This document shows positions 17,303 to 26,039 of a stretch of 35,062 bases of DNA, one piece after another; within the stretch, counting starts at the first letter, position 1; the number at the start of each line of letters is the position of its first letter. The notes below the pieces were generated by a model. That model was not told where the DNA came from. It searched no databases and was given only the letters and a program-made list of their open reading frames with translations. Origin of the DNA: CAZPDM01 sp964585305 (GTDB lineage Bacteria > Planctomycetota > Uabimicrobiia > Uabimicrobiales > JABWCH01); NCBI GenBank assembly GCA_964585305.1, contig CAZPDM010000041.1, forward strand, positions 1 through 35,062, in the 5' to 3' direction. The position numbers and the translations under genes were made by a program.

Positions 17303-19925
17303 ATGGGGAATTTAGATTTCCAACTAAAAATTGAAAAATTGGAAGATGGAACTTTAGTTGCTATTGTAGACTTAAAAGGCTCCATTGATGGTACAACTGT
17401 AAAAAAATTTGAGGTCAAAACCTTTAATCTGCATGATCAAGGTGTTAAGTATTTAATTTTGAATTTTGGCCAAGTCTTCTATATGAATAGTACTGGCTTA
17501 GGAATTTTAGTTAAAATTTTAGATAAATTTCGAGAAAAAGGCGGCGATGTTAAACTAGTAATGGTAGCAAGGAAAATTGCTGATCTTTTTGATATGCTGG
17601 GAATATCTTCTATTTTAACTATGTATAAAAGTATGGAAGAAGCAACATCTTCTTTACCTGCCAAAATTATACCAGGGGGAAATGTTGCAATACCAGAACC
17701 CTCCGAGCCTAAAAAAGTAAGTCAATTACCAACTATTGGAGGATTCGAACCACCAGTCCCAGCAAAGCCAGCACCAGCACCACAAATTATGCCACTTCCG
17801 TCAAGTTCTAAAATAACTCCTGAAGTATCAGTAAGCTCACCCAAAACATCCATTCCTGTAGCAAAATCAGTAATTCCTGCCATAGTACCTAAGCCCATGC
17901 CAGTTTCTAAAGCACCAACTTTATCCAAAGAACCTCCTGCTGCAATCACAATTGCGCCACCACCTTCAAACGAAGATATGGGATTTGTTATTTCAGCAGA
18001 GGAAGAGGTTACTTCAAATAATAGTCAAAATACTGACAATAAAGCGATTTCTAATGAAACTGATCAAGGAGGTTTTGTTATTTCAGCAGAGGATTCTCAA
18101 GGTTTTACAATATCTCCTGAAACAGAAACTCCTGAAGAAAAACCTGTAGAAAAGAAGCCAACAAAGATTACAAATCCTTCTACAACTGCTGCAGAATTTT
18201 TTGGAATTTTTTCGCCAAATACTTCTGAATCTGAAGAAGAGGATGAAGCGGTTCCAGAGCCTACGGATATAATGGATGCCGCACCTGTTGCCGCTGAAGT
18301 CACAGATATGATGGAGGCCTCTCCTGTCGCCACTGAACCTGCAGATATAATGGAGGCCTCTCCTGTCGCCGCTGAAGTTGCAGATATTATGGAGGCTGCA
18401 CCTTTTGTTGCTGAAAATGCAGATATAGCTGAAGTTGCGGACATAATGGACGCAGCACCTGTTTCTGCTGAAGTTGCTGAAGTTGCGGATATAATGGATG
18501 CAGCACCTGTTCCTGCTGAAGTTGTTGAAACGATGGACGCATCTCCTCATGAAGTTCCTGAAAATCACATAGATGCACAACTTGACGCTTCTCCATTAGA
18601 ATTTACTGAATTAACTGATCTTAATGAGATAAATTCTGAAACAAATGATTCAAAAAAACAAGATACTCAAAATATCCAAGAGTCTGATATAGGATTTGAA
18701 GATTTTGTTACTTCTTCAAAAGAAGAACCTAAAACAGAAATACCAGAATCTTCTACTGCTCCTGAGCTGACAGAAATACCAGAGTCTTCTGCTGCTCCTG
18801 AGCTGACAGAAATACCAGAGTCTTCTGCTGCTCCTGAGCTGACAGAAATACCAGAGTCTTTTACTGCTCCTGAGCTGACAGAAATACCAGAGTCTTCTGC
18901 TGCTCCTGAGCTGACAGAAATACCAGAGTCTTCTGCTGCTCCTGAGCTGACAGAAATACCAGAGTCTTCTGCTGCTCCTGAGCTGACAGANNNNNNNNNN
19001 NNNNNNNNNNNNNNNNNNNNNNNNNNNNNNNNNNNNNNNNNNNNNNNNNNNNNNNNNNNNNNNNNNNNNNNNNNNNNNNNNNNNNNNNNNATCTCCTATT
19101 CCTGAATTAACAGACATCCCAGAATCTCCTACTCCTGAGCTAACAGACATCCCAGAACCGCCTGCTTCAGAACTTGTAGAAGAAGGACTAAAATCTATCC
19201 CTCAAAAAGAAGAAAAAAAATCAGAAATATTATCCGGAACTAGAGAAAGAAGAAGTTCATCTGCTCCATTAACAAGACAAGCCGCTCCTTCTTCTCATTC
19301 TGCACAAGAAGTAGTGGTTACGACTATTCAAAGAAAAACTACTGTAAGATACTATCAACAAGTAAATCCTGGAAAAGCCTATCCTTTACAAGTATTTTTG
19401 TCTAAAGAAAAAATTCAAAAAATTAAGCTTATGGAACAACAAGCACAAAAAGAAGGAAAAGGAATTCAAGTTTCTTCAGATAAACCAGAAATTATGATTA
19501 TTCCCAGCTTTGCTGGTTGTATGGTAAGCCCACCAAATATTACAGTAGATGTAACCCCTGAAACTATTCGTGCAGATTTTTGGTTAACACCAGTCATTTT
19601 GGGCGAAATTCATGGAAATATAGATTTTATCTACCAAAATAAAACTATCGAACGCATCCATATCACTATCCATAGTGTACGTCAACTTTTAGCAAAAGTT
19701 GGCTCTGCAATTGCAGTTATTAGCCCACTTTTATCATTTGGATTTGACTTATTAGCTAGAAGTGCAGGAAACTCCAATCTCCCTGATTGGATCAAAAGCA
19801 ATCTTGTTATTCCAATTGGTTTTGCTATTATGGCCATCTCTATTGGATGTTCGATCTACTTTTTTATAAAAAATCGCCCCAAAGAAGCAGAACCTATAGA
19901 AAAGGTCTTAGCAACTCAATTTTAA
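17303..19925 (+). CDS. STAS-domain protein with long repeat region and C-terminal membrane helices (interrupted by assembly gap)
   Basis: Residues 1 to about 115 form a STAS domain, as in anti-sigma factor antagonists, with FYMNSTGLGIL where Ser63/Thr64 lie at the usual phosphorylation site. A Pro/Ala/Glu-rich region follows. It holds a degenerate repeat (ADIMDAAPVAAEV-like, 18262-18545) and then seven exact 12-residue units, EIPESSAAPELT and variants. The 100 N bases cut this array. After the gap the sequence resumes with related 11-residue units (PELTDIPESPT), then a basic stretch, a beta-rich domain (about 19310-19680) and two membrane segments (about 19690-19755 and 19800-19870). The halves are in different frames only because the gap length is arbitrary. 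I join them as one gene by repeat continuity. It is a STAS protein tethered to the membrane by a long acidic linker, which is unusual. Confidence 0.8.
18262..18545 (+). repeat. Degenerate coding repeats (ADIMDAAPVAAEV type)
   Basis: About six imperfect copies encoding Asp-Ile-Met-Asp/Glu-Ala-x-Pro-Val-x-x-Glu in the linker of the STAS protein. The copies differ in length and codon use, so they are older than the exact repeats downstream. Confidence 0.75.
18737..18990 (+). repeat. Exact 36-bp tandem repeat, seven units, running into the gap
   Basis: Units start at 18737, 18773, 18809, 18845, 18881, 18917 and 18953, each coding 12 residues. They differ at only a few bases (units 1 and 4 carry ACT for GCT; unit 4 also has TTT for TCT). 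The array is cut by Ns two bases into the next unit. Confidence 0.97.
18991..19090. other. Assembly gap of 100 N
   Basis: Exactly 100 Ns inside the tandem repeat. The round size suggests a placeholder of unknown length. The reading frame before the gap does not match the frame after it at this length, so the real missing length differs. Confidence 0.97.
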
Positions 19926-19950
19926 TTTCTAAATATTTTTTCCTTGCTTG

Positions 19951-19998
19951 AGGAAAAGATGGGAAATATCCTATCTTTTCCTTGCAATTATTTTTTTA
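19951..19998 (+). terminator. Terminator after the STAS gene
   Basis: Arms 19951-19964 and 19969-19982 (14 bp with one G-U), a four-base loop, then a T-rich stretch beginning about eight bases later. Confidence 0.7.
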
Positions 19999-20067
19999 TT
20001 TGTTAAAGTATAGATTGTGGCCAACTTTTGTCCTTATCTATCTATTTTTTGTTAACTATAAAATCCA

Positions 20068-20110
20068 CTGTTAATAGGAAGCCTATTGGGAACTTTAATT
20101 AACAGAAAGG
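20068..20110 (+). promoter_or_regulatory. Leader with two alternative pairings before the double-FHA gene
   Basis: CTGTTAAT (20068-20075) is complementary to ATTAACAG (20098-20105), which touches the GAAAGG ribosome binding site (20105-20110). A competing small hairpin, AATAGG (20073-20078) with CCTATT (20082-20087), uses part of the first arm. This is seen in sequence only; any regulation is inferred. Confidence 0.35.
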
Positions 20111-20117
20111 CATCGAG

Positions 20118-20891
20118 ATGCGCTTTAAGCTTACAATAAGGTTTGCTGGAAAACTATTAGATACATACGAATTTGATAAAGATCAAGTTTCCATTGGAAG
20201 AGCACCTGATTGTGATGTTATCATCGATAATTTAGGTGTATCAAGGGTACATGCTCAAATTGAAAGAAGTTCAGATGTTTTCGTTCTTCGAGATTTAAAA
20301 AGCAATAATGGAACATTTGTACGAGGAGAGCGAGTTCAGCGTTATAATCTGAACCACATGGATGAATTTTTTGTAGGGAAACATTCTATTACATTTATGT
20401 ACTCTGAGCCTTCAGAAAATAGTGATGCTCCAACATCTTCTCTACCTAGTAATTGGCTAGATGAAGCTACACAACCAGAACAACCTACTCCTATTGCTCC
20501 CTCAAAAAAAGAAGAACCCCGCAATCTCCAGGAAATGACAATGTCTATGGATGCTCAAGATATTGCATTGATAGGAGTAAAGAAAAATGCAGCTCCAGCA
20601 GCCTATTTAACTATTACTAATGCTTCAGGTATTCGACAACAAATTGTTATCAATAAAACAGCCATATTCTTTGGATTATCTCCTAAATGTGATTATCAAA
20701 TAGAAGGTTGGTTTATTAGTAAACGACATGTTATTTTATTAAGAGAAGATACTGGTTTTCGATTGATCCATCTTGGTCCTAAAAAACCACCAAAAATAAA
20801 TGGAGTTGAAATCGATGATCAAAAATTAAAACATGGAGATGTTTTAGATATAGAAAATCTTAGACTAGTTTTCAATATGGGCAGCCCCTAA
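20118..20891 (+). CDS. Protein with two FHA domains
   Basis: A 257-residue cytoplasmic phosphothreonine-binding protein. The first FHA domain (about 1-95) has the full motif set: SIGR at 26-29, SRVHAQI near 43, and NNGTFVRG near 63. The second (about 165-255) is degenerate: FFGLSPKCDYQI and ISKRHVIL are kept, but the Asn-Gly turn is KINGVEI and the Arg after Gly is absent. A Pro/Ser-rich linker with possible phosphothreonines (for example TMSM) joins them. GAAAGG lies seven bases before the ATG. FHA proteins read targets of Hanks kinases, such as the one at 10461, and this one is flanked by STAS and PP2C proteins, suggesting an adaptor role. Confidence 0.9.
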   Translation: MRFKLTIRFAGKLLDTYEFDKDQVSIGRAPDCDVIIDNLGVSRVHAQIERSSDVFVLRDLKSNNGTFVRGERVQRYNLNHMDEFFVGKHSITFMYSEPSENSDAPTSSLPSNWLDEATQPEQPTPIAPSKKEEPRNLQEMTMSMDAQDIALIGVKKNAAPAAYLTITNASGIRQQIVINKTAIFFGLSPKCDYQIEGWFISKRHVILLREDTGFRLIHLGPKKPPKINGVEIDDQKLKHGDVLDIENLRLVFNMGSP

Positions 20892-20937
20892 ACAAAATTG
20901 CTAAAATATATTTGTAATTATCATGTACTTTTTTCAT

Positions 20938-21011
20938 CGTACGGGCACGCACTATGCGTGCCTTACGGTATATTTGGAGCGCACTTATTCCTTAAAATAA
21001 GGTTTTGTGCG
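20938..21011 (+). repeat. Two adjacent GC-richer palindromes between the FHA gene and the next gene
   Basis: Hairpin 1: GGCACGCA (20944-20951) with TGCGTGCC (20955-20962), plus outer pairing CGTA/TACG (20938-20941, 20964-20967). Hairpin 2: CGCAC (20980-20984) with GTGCG (21007-21011), and an inner CCTTA/TAAGG stem. The block is clearly richer in G and C than the surrounding DNA. It may be a REP-like dispersed element. Confidence 0.6.
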
Positions 21012-21020
21012 AATTTTTTT

Positions 21021-22607
21021 ATGAATAGTATCAAAAAAAATTTGCCACGTGGATATAATGAAATTTATCAATTTGTATTAGAAATAACTAGTCGTCAAAT
21101 CCCAGAATTTATACAAAATGAATCTCCAGAAAATGCAATCAATAAATTTTTAGATTCACTATTTCGGCGTCGGCTAGCCGTAGCTAAATCTGTTTTAGAT
21201 ATAATGTTAGAATTTGAAAATAAAGATCGAGAGCTTAGCATTTTAGCTTGGTTACTTTCTAAATGCCCTCCAGAAAAGTCAATAAAAAATATTGAAGAAT
21301 TTCTTGGAGAAAAGCAAATTTCAGACAAACTAAAAAGAAAATTATTATTAGTATTAGAACAATATAATATTTTACCTAAAATTTCAACAACAGTGGCTTA
21401 TTTTTCAGACAAGGAAGCCTTAGCAGAATATGCATTAAATAGTGTTGTAGAATATATTGGAGCTGATGGAGATAATTTAAATCAAGTATTTAAAGTTTTG
21501 GCAAATCAAGAGCTTGATTTTTATCATGCTCTAACAGCCAATTTAACTTATCGTACAGATGAACAAAGTTTATGGTTGCTAGGAATGTTAGCAGAATTTC
21601 CCAATTTTGCTGTAGCAGAGAGCGCGATCCAAGCATTAGGCTATAGGAAATCTCCTTTAGCTTATGAACTGCTAGATAATTTAATTCATCATCAAAATGA
21701 TGTTTCTGGTATTCGTGCAAAAGCACTTTTAAGACTTACTCAATCTGGCATCATACGTAATACATTAAGATTGATGAGTCCTCATAAATGCTATTTATCA
21801 TGGATTGATGGAGCAGGAAATAGAATGTTGCTCATAAGTCGTAGAACAAGCCAAGGAATGGGACATGGACGATTGTTTATGGTCACATTTATGTTACATG
21901 AGGAAAAAGGAGTGCAAGATTGTACAATTTGGAACGATATTTCAACTTATGAAATGGAATCGTTAATTAAAAATTTAGAAACGCAAACAGGATTAAAACA
22001 AATTGACTACACTCTTGGAACAAAAATAATTGAAGATAGCCTTTGGAAAGCGATTAAAAATAAAGAATTCATTCCACCCAGTTTTTTAGTTGCGCGAAGA
22101 ATTTTTGGCTCTCAAAAATTATTGCCTAACAAATACACTATTGGATTAAATGATATGGGCATTCAATATGTCCAAAAACGAGTTCCAGAACTATTGCAGG
22201 AATCAGAAAAATTATTAGAAGAACACCCTTTTTGTGATTGGCTTATTGATAGTCGGGAAATATTGGACTTTTCTAAAAGTCATCCTAGCATTTTAAATGG
22301 GAAAAAAATACGTAAAGATATATTAACCCAGCTAGTTAAAATTATTTTAGAACCCAAACGAGAGGTATTTCTGGAACGATTTTTGCTCACAGCAGAATTC
22401 TTGCATAAAACATCTGCTCGTACTTGTCGGGAGCAAATAGAAATATGTCTTGCAATTTGCTTAAGCTTAGGAACAAATGTCAGTCTCTTAAATATTCCTT
22501 TTATGGTTGGAATTACTCAAGTTAGCATACAAAAAATTATTGATTCAACATCAACACCAAAAGATGTTGAAAATTCGTCAGATACTGAAAAAAATCAACC
22601 TAACTAA
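21021..22607 (+). CDS. Helical (HEAT-like) protein of unknown function
   Basis: I do not recognise this protein. From the ATG at 21021 it has 528 residues, no signal peptide and no membrane helix. The first 260 residues look like consecutive helical pairs (for example ALAEYALNSVVEYIG and AESAIQALGYRKSPLAYELLDNL), as in HEAT or Armadillo repeats. The middle (about 265-330) is more beta-rich and carries a MLLISRRTSQGMGHGRLFMVTFML segment. The end is again helical. The frame is open further upstream to 20898, but that part runs through the palindromes and reads as non-coding, so 21021 is preferred even though no Shine-Dalgarno is visible. It sits between the FHA and PP2C genes and may be a scaffold of the same system. 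Confidence 0.7.
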   Translation: MNSIKKNLPRGYNEIYQFVLEITSRQIPEFIQNESPENAINKFLDSLFRRRLAVAKSVLDIMLEFENKDRELSILAWLLSKCPPEKSIKNIEEFLGEKQISDKLKRKLLLVLEQYNILPKISTTVAYFSDKEALAEYALNSVVEYIGADGDNLNQVFKVLANQELDFYHALTANLTYRTDEQSLWLLGMLAEFPNFAVAESAIQALGYRKSPLAYELLDNLIHHQNDVSGIRAKALLRLTQSGIIRNTLRLMSPHKCYLSWIDGAGNRMLLISRRTSQGMGHGRLFMVTFMLHEEKGVQDCTIWNDISTYEMESLIKNLETQTGLKQIDYTLGTKIIEDSLWKAIKNKEFIPPSFLVARRIFGSQKLLPNKYTIGLNDMGIQYVQKRVPELLQESEKLLEEHPFCDWLIDSREILDFSKSHPSILNGKKIRKDILTQLVKIILEPKREVFLERFLLTAEFLHKTSARTCREQIEICLAICLSLGTNVSLLNIPFMVGITQVSIQKIIDSTSTPKDVENSSDTEKNQPN

Positions 22608-22656
22608 ATCAACCAATCAATTTTCCATGAAATTTTTTATTTTTTATTGAAAATAT

Positions 22657-22684
22657 TTGACAAGGCTAACTAAATCCCTAAAAT
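22657..22684 (+). promoter_or_regulatory. Promoter for the FHA-GAF-PP2C gene
   Basis: TTGACA (22657-22662), 16-base spacer and TAAAAT (22679-22684). A TATAAT (22684-22689) overlaps at a longer spacing. Transcription would begin near 22691, right at the foot of the next hairpin. Confidence 0.5.
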
Positions 22685-22692
22685 ATAATTTA

Positions 22693-22728
22693 ACCGAGTT
22701 AGCTAGGTTTAGCTAATTCGGTATTTTT
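22693..22728 (+). terminator. Terminator-shaped hairpin upstream of the PP2C gene
   Basis: Arms 22693-22704 and 22711-22722 (12 bp with one G-U), a six-base loop and a T run at 22724-22728. It may end transcripts of the helical protein gene (stop at 22607). Because a promoter lies just before it, it may also act as an attenuator or a 5' cap hairpin. Confidence 0.75.
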
Positions 22729-22805
22729 CCTATATCAAAATTAGAGAAATACTATTCAGAAAAAAATATTTGTTTAATCTTTAGACGTAAAATTTTACAG
22801 TCATC

Positions 22806-22810
22806 GAGGA
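22806..22810 (+). promoter_or_regulatory. Ribosome binding site supporting a TTG start
   Basis: GAGGA seven bases before the TTG at 22818. The FHA fold begins at once after this codon, so the non-ATG start is well supported. Confidence 0.75.
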
Positions 22811-22817
22811 ATTAACA

Positions 22818-24494
22818 TTGGCCCAGCTAATCATCATGGATGGCCCCGGAGTTGGGACTGCTTTTGAATTATCTACCAACAATCTTATTGGTAGTGGTGC
22901 GAAATGTCAAATTAGGCTGCAAAGTAAAAATATTGCTGAAGAACAAGCCAGAATATTTATAAAAAATAATATGTATATGATATTGCCTATTGTACCAGGA
23001 AGTGTACAAGTTAACGGACAAATCGTACGGCAAGAAAGAAAATTAAATCATGGCGATATGATCACCACAGCAGGGCTTATTCTTCTTTATGGAGATGAAG
23101 CTGAAAAACCACCAACCGTAGATGGGGAAGAAGAAGAATCCTCTACAAAAGGGCCTACTCCTACAATAAAAAGTCGCCAACGCTACTATAAAACTGCCGA
23201 TGCAGCAGTTCAAAGTTTTAGCGAAACTAAAAACGCTGCACATTATATGGAAGTATTGCTGAAAGTTAGCAATGCAATAATGTCGAAATTAGAATTAAAA
23301 GATTTGTTAAGCCAACTTCTAGATATTATCTTTGAAAATTTACCAGCAGATCGTGGAACTATTTTTTTAATGGATACAAAAGCCAATAAACTTTGGCCTA
23401 TGGCATCCAAACGTCGCGATGAAAATAAAACAAATACCAATCCTAATAAAATTATGGCTTCTCGAACTATTATAAAAGAAGTTTTAGAAAGCAAAGAAGG
23501 TGTACTTACTAAAGATGCAATGGAAGATGAACGATTTGCCAAAGGACTTTCTATTGCTCAACAACAAATTCACGCAGCTCTCTGTGTTCCCTTGGTTGGT
23601 AAAAACGATGAAGTTTTAGGAATTATTCATATTGATACTACCCGTGCAGATCGTGTTTTTACAGACGATCATTTACGACTAGTTACAGGCATATCTATGC
23701 AATCTTCATTAGCAATTGAAAACGCTCTTCTTATTCAACAGCTTGGAGAAAAAAAGCGTATTGAACAAGAGCTTACAATTGCTAGCAATATTCAACAAGA
23801 ATTGCTGCCAAAAACATTACCTAAAGTTGATGGTGTTGAAGTATATGGATTGATGAAGCCTGCAAAAGAAGTAGGTGGAGATTATTACGATTTTATTACC
23901 TCAGAAGATAATACAGAATTGCATATATGTATTGGAGATGTTTCTGGTAAAGGAGTTCCCGCAGGATTAGTAATGGTTATGGCAAGATGTTTTTTTCGCC
24001 CATTGATTATGTCTTGTGATAACACTAAAAAACTTCTCGAAGAATTAAATAAACTCCTGGTTGCGGATACTCGTAAAGATATGTTTATGTCTATGCTTGT
24101 TATCAAATGGAACGCTAAAACAAAGCAAATGGTCTGGACAGGCGCAGGGCATGAGCATATTATTATTTATCACAACAAAACCAAAAAATGTGAAGCCATA
24201 CGAGCCGGTGGTATTGTATTAGGTATGACTAAAAATGCAGAAAAATTCTTTGTTCAACAGGACTTTCATCTGGAACAAGGAGATGCCATTATCCTATATA
24301 CTGATGGCGTTACAGAATGTTTAAATGCACAAGGAAAAATGCTCGAACTCAATGGATTGATAAAATTATCTGAGAAATATGGTAATTTATCTGCTCAAGA
24401 CATTTGCAATTCAATCTATGCGGAACTACAAAAATTCATGGGAAGTTCTGCCCAATATGATGATATTACCCTTGTTGCAATTAAAAGAATATAA
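22818..24494 (+). CDS. FHA-GAF-PP2C (RsbU/SpoIIE-type) protein phosphatase
   Basis: A 558-residue cytoplasmic serine phosphatase of the kind that dephosphorylates STAS antagonists in partner-switching. Residues 1-92 are an FHA-like domain (weak: the Arg and Ser of the binding loop are not clear). Residues about 135-305 are a GAF domain. The PP2C domain (about 325-558) has the metal aspartates: GGDYYD with Asp355/Asp358, GDVSGKG with Asp374, YTDGVTE with Asp496, and Asp548/Asp549 in YDDITL, so it should be active. The natural substrate candidate is the STAS protein at 17303. The gene starts with TTG and has its own promoter and terminator. Confidence 0.93.
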   Translation: MAQLIIMDGPGVGTAFELSTNNLIGSGAKCQIRLQSKNIAEEQARIFIKNNMYMILPIVPGSVQVNGQIVRQERKLNHGDMITTAGLILLYGDEAEKPPTVDGEEEESSTKGPTPTIKSRQRYYKTADAAVQSFSETKNAAHYMEVLLKVSNAIMSKLELKDLLSQLLDIIFENLPADRGTIFLMDTKANKLWPMASKRRDENKTNTNPNKIMASRTIIKEVLESKEGVLTKDAMEDERFAKGLSIAQQQIHAALCVPLVGKNDEVLGIIHIDTTRADRVFTDDHLRLVTGISMQSSLAIENALLIQQLGEKKRIEQELTIASNIQQELLPKTLPKVDGVEVYGLMKPAKEVGGDYYDFITSEDNTELHICIGDVSGKGVPAGLVMVMARCFFRPLIMSCDNTKKLLEELNKLLVADTRKDMFMSMLVIKWNAKTKQMVWTGAGHEHIIIYHNKTKKCEAIRAGGIVLGMTKNAEKFFVQQDFHLEQGDAIILYTDGVTECLNAQGKMLELNGLIKLSEKYGNLSAQDICNSIYAELQKFMGSSAQYDDITLVAIKRI

Positions 24495-24502
24495 TTATTT
24501 AA

Positions 24503-24529
24503 AGGGGACATTATTGTCCCCTATTTTTT
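24503..24529 (+). terminator. Terminator after the PP2C gene
   Basis: AGGGGACA (24503-24510) with TGTCCCCT (24515-24522), four-base loop, T run 24524-24529. Confidence 0.92.
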
Positions 24530-24624
24530 ATTCCAATTTTTTTTAAGTATTTTTTGTCATTTTTAGTTAAACTATACAAAATTGATTGCGTCGCTTATAG
24601 CAAATCTTTTGAACAGGAGGTGCC

Positions 24625-25638
24625 ATGAATGCGAAAAAAATAATAAAATTATATATATTTGCAATTTTTTTTATCTTAAATGTTTCGCTAACAGCGTTAA
24701 CAATTAACCTTATTCCTGATTCTGGATTAGAAGGAAATCCCGACGCATTAGCAGCTTTTCGACGTGCTGCGAATAAGTGGGAGCAGTTAATTACTGATCC
24801 AATTGTTGTTTCTATCAATGCAGGATATAGCGTAATTGGAAGCTCTACCACACTTGGACAAACTTCTGCAGTTTTATTATCAGCAGGTTACTATACAATT
24901 GCTAATGCCCTATATCAAGATTCTCTTAACGAACAAGATGACTCGGTACTAGGATATTTACCAACAACTGCACCTACTTTTATATTACCTAGTGGTTTCA
25001 GCTATAGTGGAAATATTACAGGCACTAAAGCAAATCTTAAAGCTCTTGGCTTTTCAGGATTGGATTCTATTTTTGGAATAACTGATGCTACAATAACCAT
25101 GAATTCAAATTTTAACTTTGATTTTGATGCCAACGATGGAATAACAGGAGTAGATTTTGAAAATGTTGTTACCCATGAATTAGCTCATGCTTTAGGTTTT
25201 ATCAGTGCAACAGATAACTTAGATATTGCTTTAAATAGTGGTGCTATAAGTGGAACGGTTTCTGCCAGTATCCTGGATATTTTTCGTTTTAATGAAAACA
25301 ATCTTCCTGAAAGTTACAATGCTTTCACAACTACAACCCGGGATTTACGACCTGGAGAAGCTACTGCCTTCTCTGATGTTGACTCCACATATTCCATGTC
25401 AACAGGACAATTTAAAGGGGATGGTCGCCAGGCTTCCCATTGGAAAGATAATGAATTAACAGGAGAAACAATTGGTGTGCTTGATCCTACATTGGGTTAT
25501 GGACAAACACATGTATTAAGTTATGCTGATCTACGAGCACTTGATCTTATGGGCTATGATATTGTTCCAGAACCTAGTAGTATAATTTTATTAGTGTTAG
25601 GAATATTCCTAATCAAAAAACGAAAAAAAAATCTATAA
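24625..25638 (+). CDS. PEP-CTERM metalloprotease (NF038122-like)
   Basis: An exported zinc protease of 337 residues. A signal peptide (about 1-24) is followed by the protease domain with HELAHALGF at 184-192. His184, Glu185 and His188 are the expected zinc ligands and base. The position of the third His in the HExxHxxGxxH motif is Ser194, so another residue (perhaps the Asp in SATDN) must serve. The motif LRALDLMGYDI near the end resembles the conserved tail of this family. The C-terminus is a PEP-CTERM signal, PEPSSIILLVLGIFLI followed by basic residues. GGAGGT precedes the ATG. The protein is probably sorted to the outer surface or the extracellular matrix by an exosortase. Confidence 0.85.
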   Translation: MNAKKIIKLYIFAIFFILNVSLTALTINLIPDSGLEGNPDALAAFRRAANKWEQLITDPIVVSINAGYSVIGSSTTLGQTSAVLLSAGYYTIANALYQDSLNEQDDSVLGYLPTTAPTFILPSGFSYSGNITGTKANLKALGFSGLDSIFGITDATITMNSNFNFDFDANDGITGVDFENVVTHELAHALGFISATDNLDIALNSGAISGTVSASILDIFRFNENNLPESYNAFTTTTRDLRPGEATAFSDVDSTYSMSTGQFKGDGRQASHWKDNELTGETIGVLDPTLGYGQTHVLSYADLRALDLMGYDIVPEPSSIILLVLGIFLIKKRKKNL

Positions 25639-25655
25639 TTTTTTAATCAAAGCAC

Positions 25656-25683
25656 TTGAAAAAATAAAAAAAATTGTTAGAAT
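25656..25683 (+). promoter_or_regulatory. Possible promoter of the ferredoxin gene
   Basis: TTGAAA (25656-25661), 16-base spacer and TAGAAT (25678-25683), 65 bases before the ATG. Weakly supported, since this DNA is AT-rich throughout. Confidence 0.3.
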
Positions 25684-25748
25684 TCTTATAAAGATTTTTC
25701 TGATATTTTTGTTTTCTTTATTTAAATTTTAATTTTTAGGAATTAAAT

Positions 25749-25919
25749 ATGGCCCATAAAATTACAGATGCTTGTGTATCTTGCGGTACTTGCGAATCTT
25801 CTTGCCCAGTTTCTGCTATCAGCGCAGGAAAAACCCAATACCAAATTGATGCACAAGTTTGTGTAGATTGTGGTAGTTGTGTAGATACTTGCCCAGTTAA
25901 AGCTATTACACCAGCCTAA
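25749..25919 (+). CDS. Small bacterial ferredoxin, 2[4Fe-4S]
   Basis: A 56-residue clostridial-type ferredoxin, short enough to be missed by common length limits. The translation shows two complete cluster motifs, CVSCGTCESSCP and CVDCGSCVDTCP, in the standard order, with a short linker between them. AGGA lies seven bases before the ATG. It carries low-potential electrons in the cytoplasm. A terminator follows directly, and the Gly/Cys-tail protein gene starts 120 bases later with a radical SAM gene after it. Radical SAM enzymes need a low-potential donor to reduce their clusters, so this is a plausible partner. It could also be a housekeeping ferredoxin. Confidence 0.95.
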   Translation: MAHKITDACVSCGTCESSCPVSAISAGKTQYQIDAQVCVDCGSCVDTCPVKAITPA

Positions 25920-25928
25920 TTGGTATTT

Positions 25929-25975
25929 AAAACATTTGATGTAGTTCTTTAACACTACATCAAATGTTTTTTTTT
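25929..25975 (+). terminator. Terminator after the ferredoxin gene
   Basis: A 17-bp perfect stem (25929-25945 with 25954-25970), eight-base loop, T run to 25975. Confidence 0.95.
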
Positions 25976-26039
25976 GAAAATATTCGGATTTCTTAGTTTT
26001 TATTTTAAGAAAAGGTAACAATTTTTAGGAGGAACTATC

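Noticed and set aside
18737..18990. 36-bp repeats that resemble the repeat length of a CRISPR array
   Set aside because: The units are contiguous, with no spacers, and are in frame within a gene.
18083..19150. Several long antisense frames opposite the repeat region
   Set aside because: They are artefacts of repeated codons in the real gene; their sequences are low-complexity and have no starts with ribosome sites.
20898..21020. Earlier start for the helical protein
   Set aside because: The extension runs through the two palindromes and reads as random sequence with Cys and aromatic residues.
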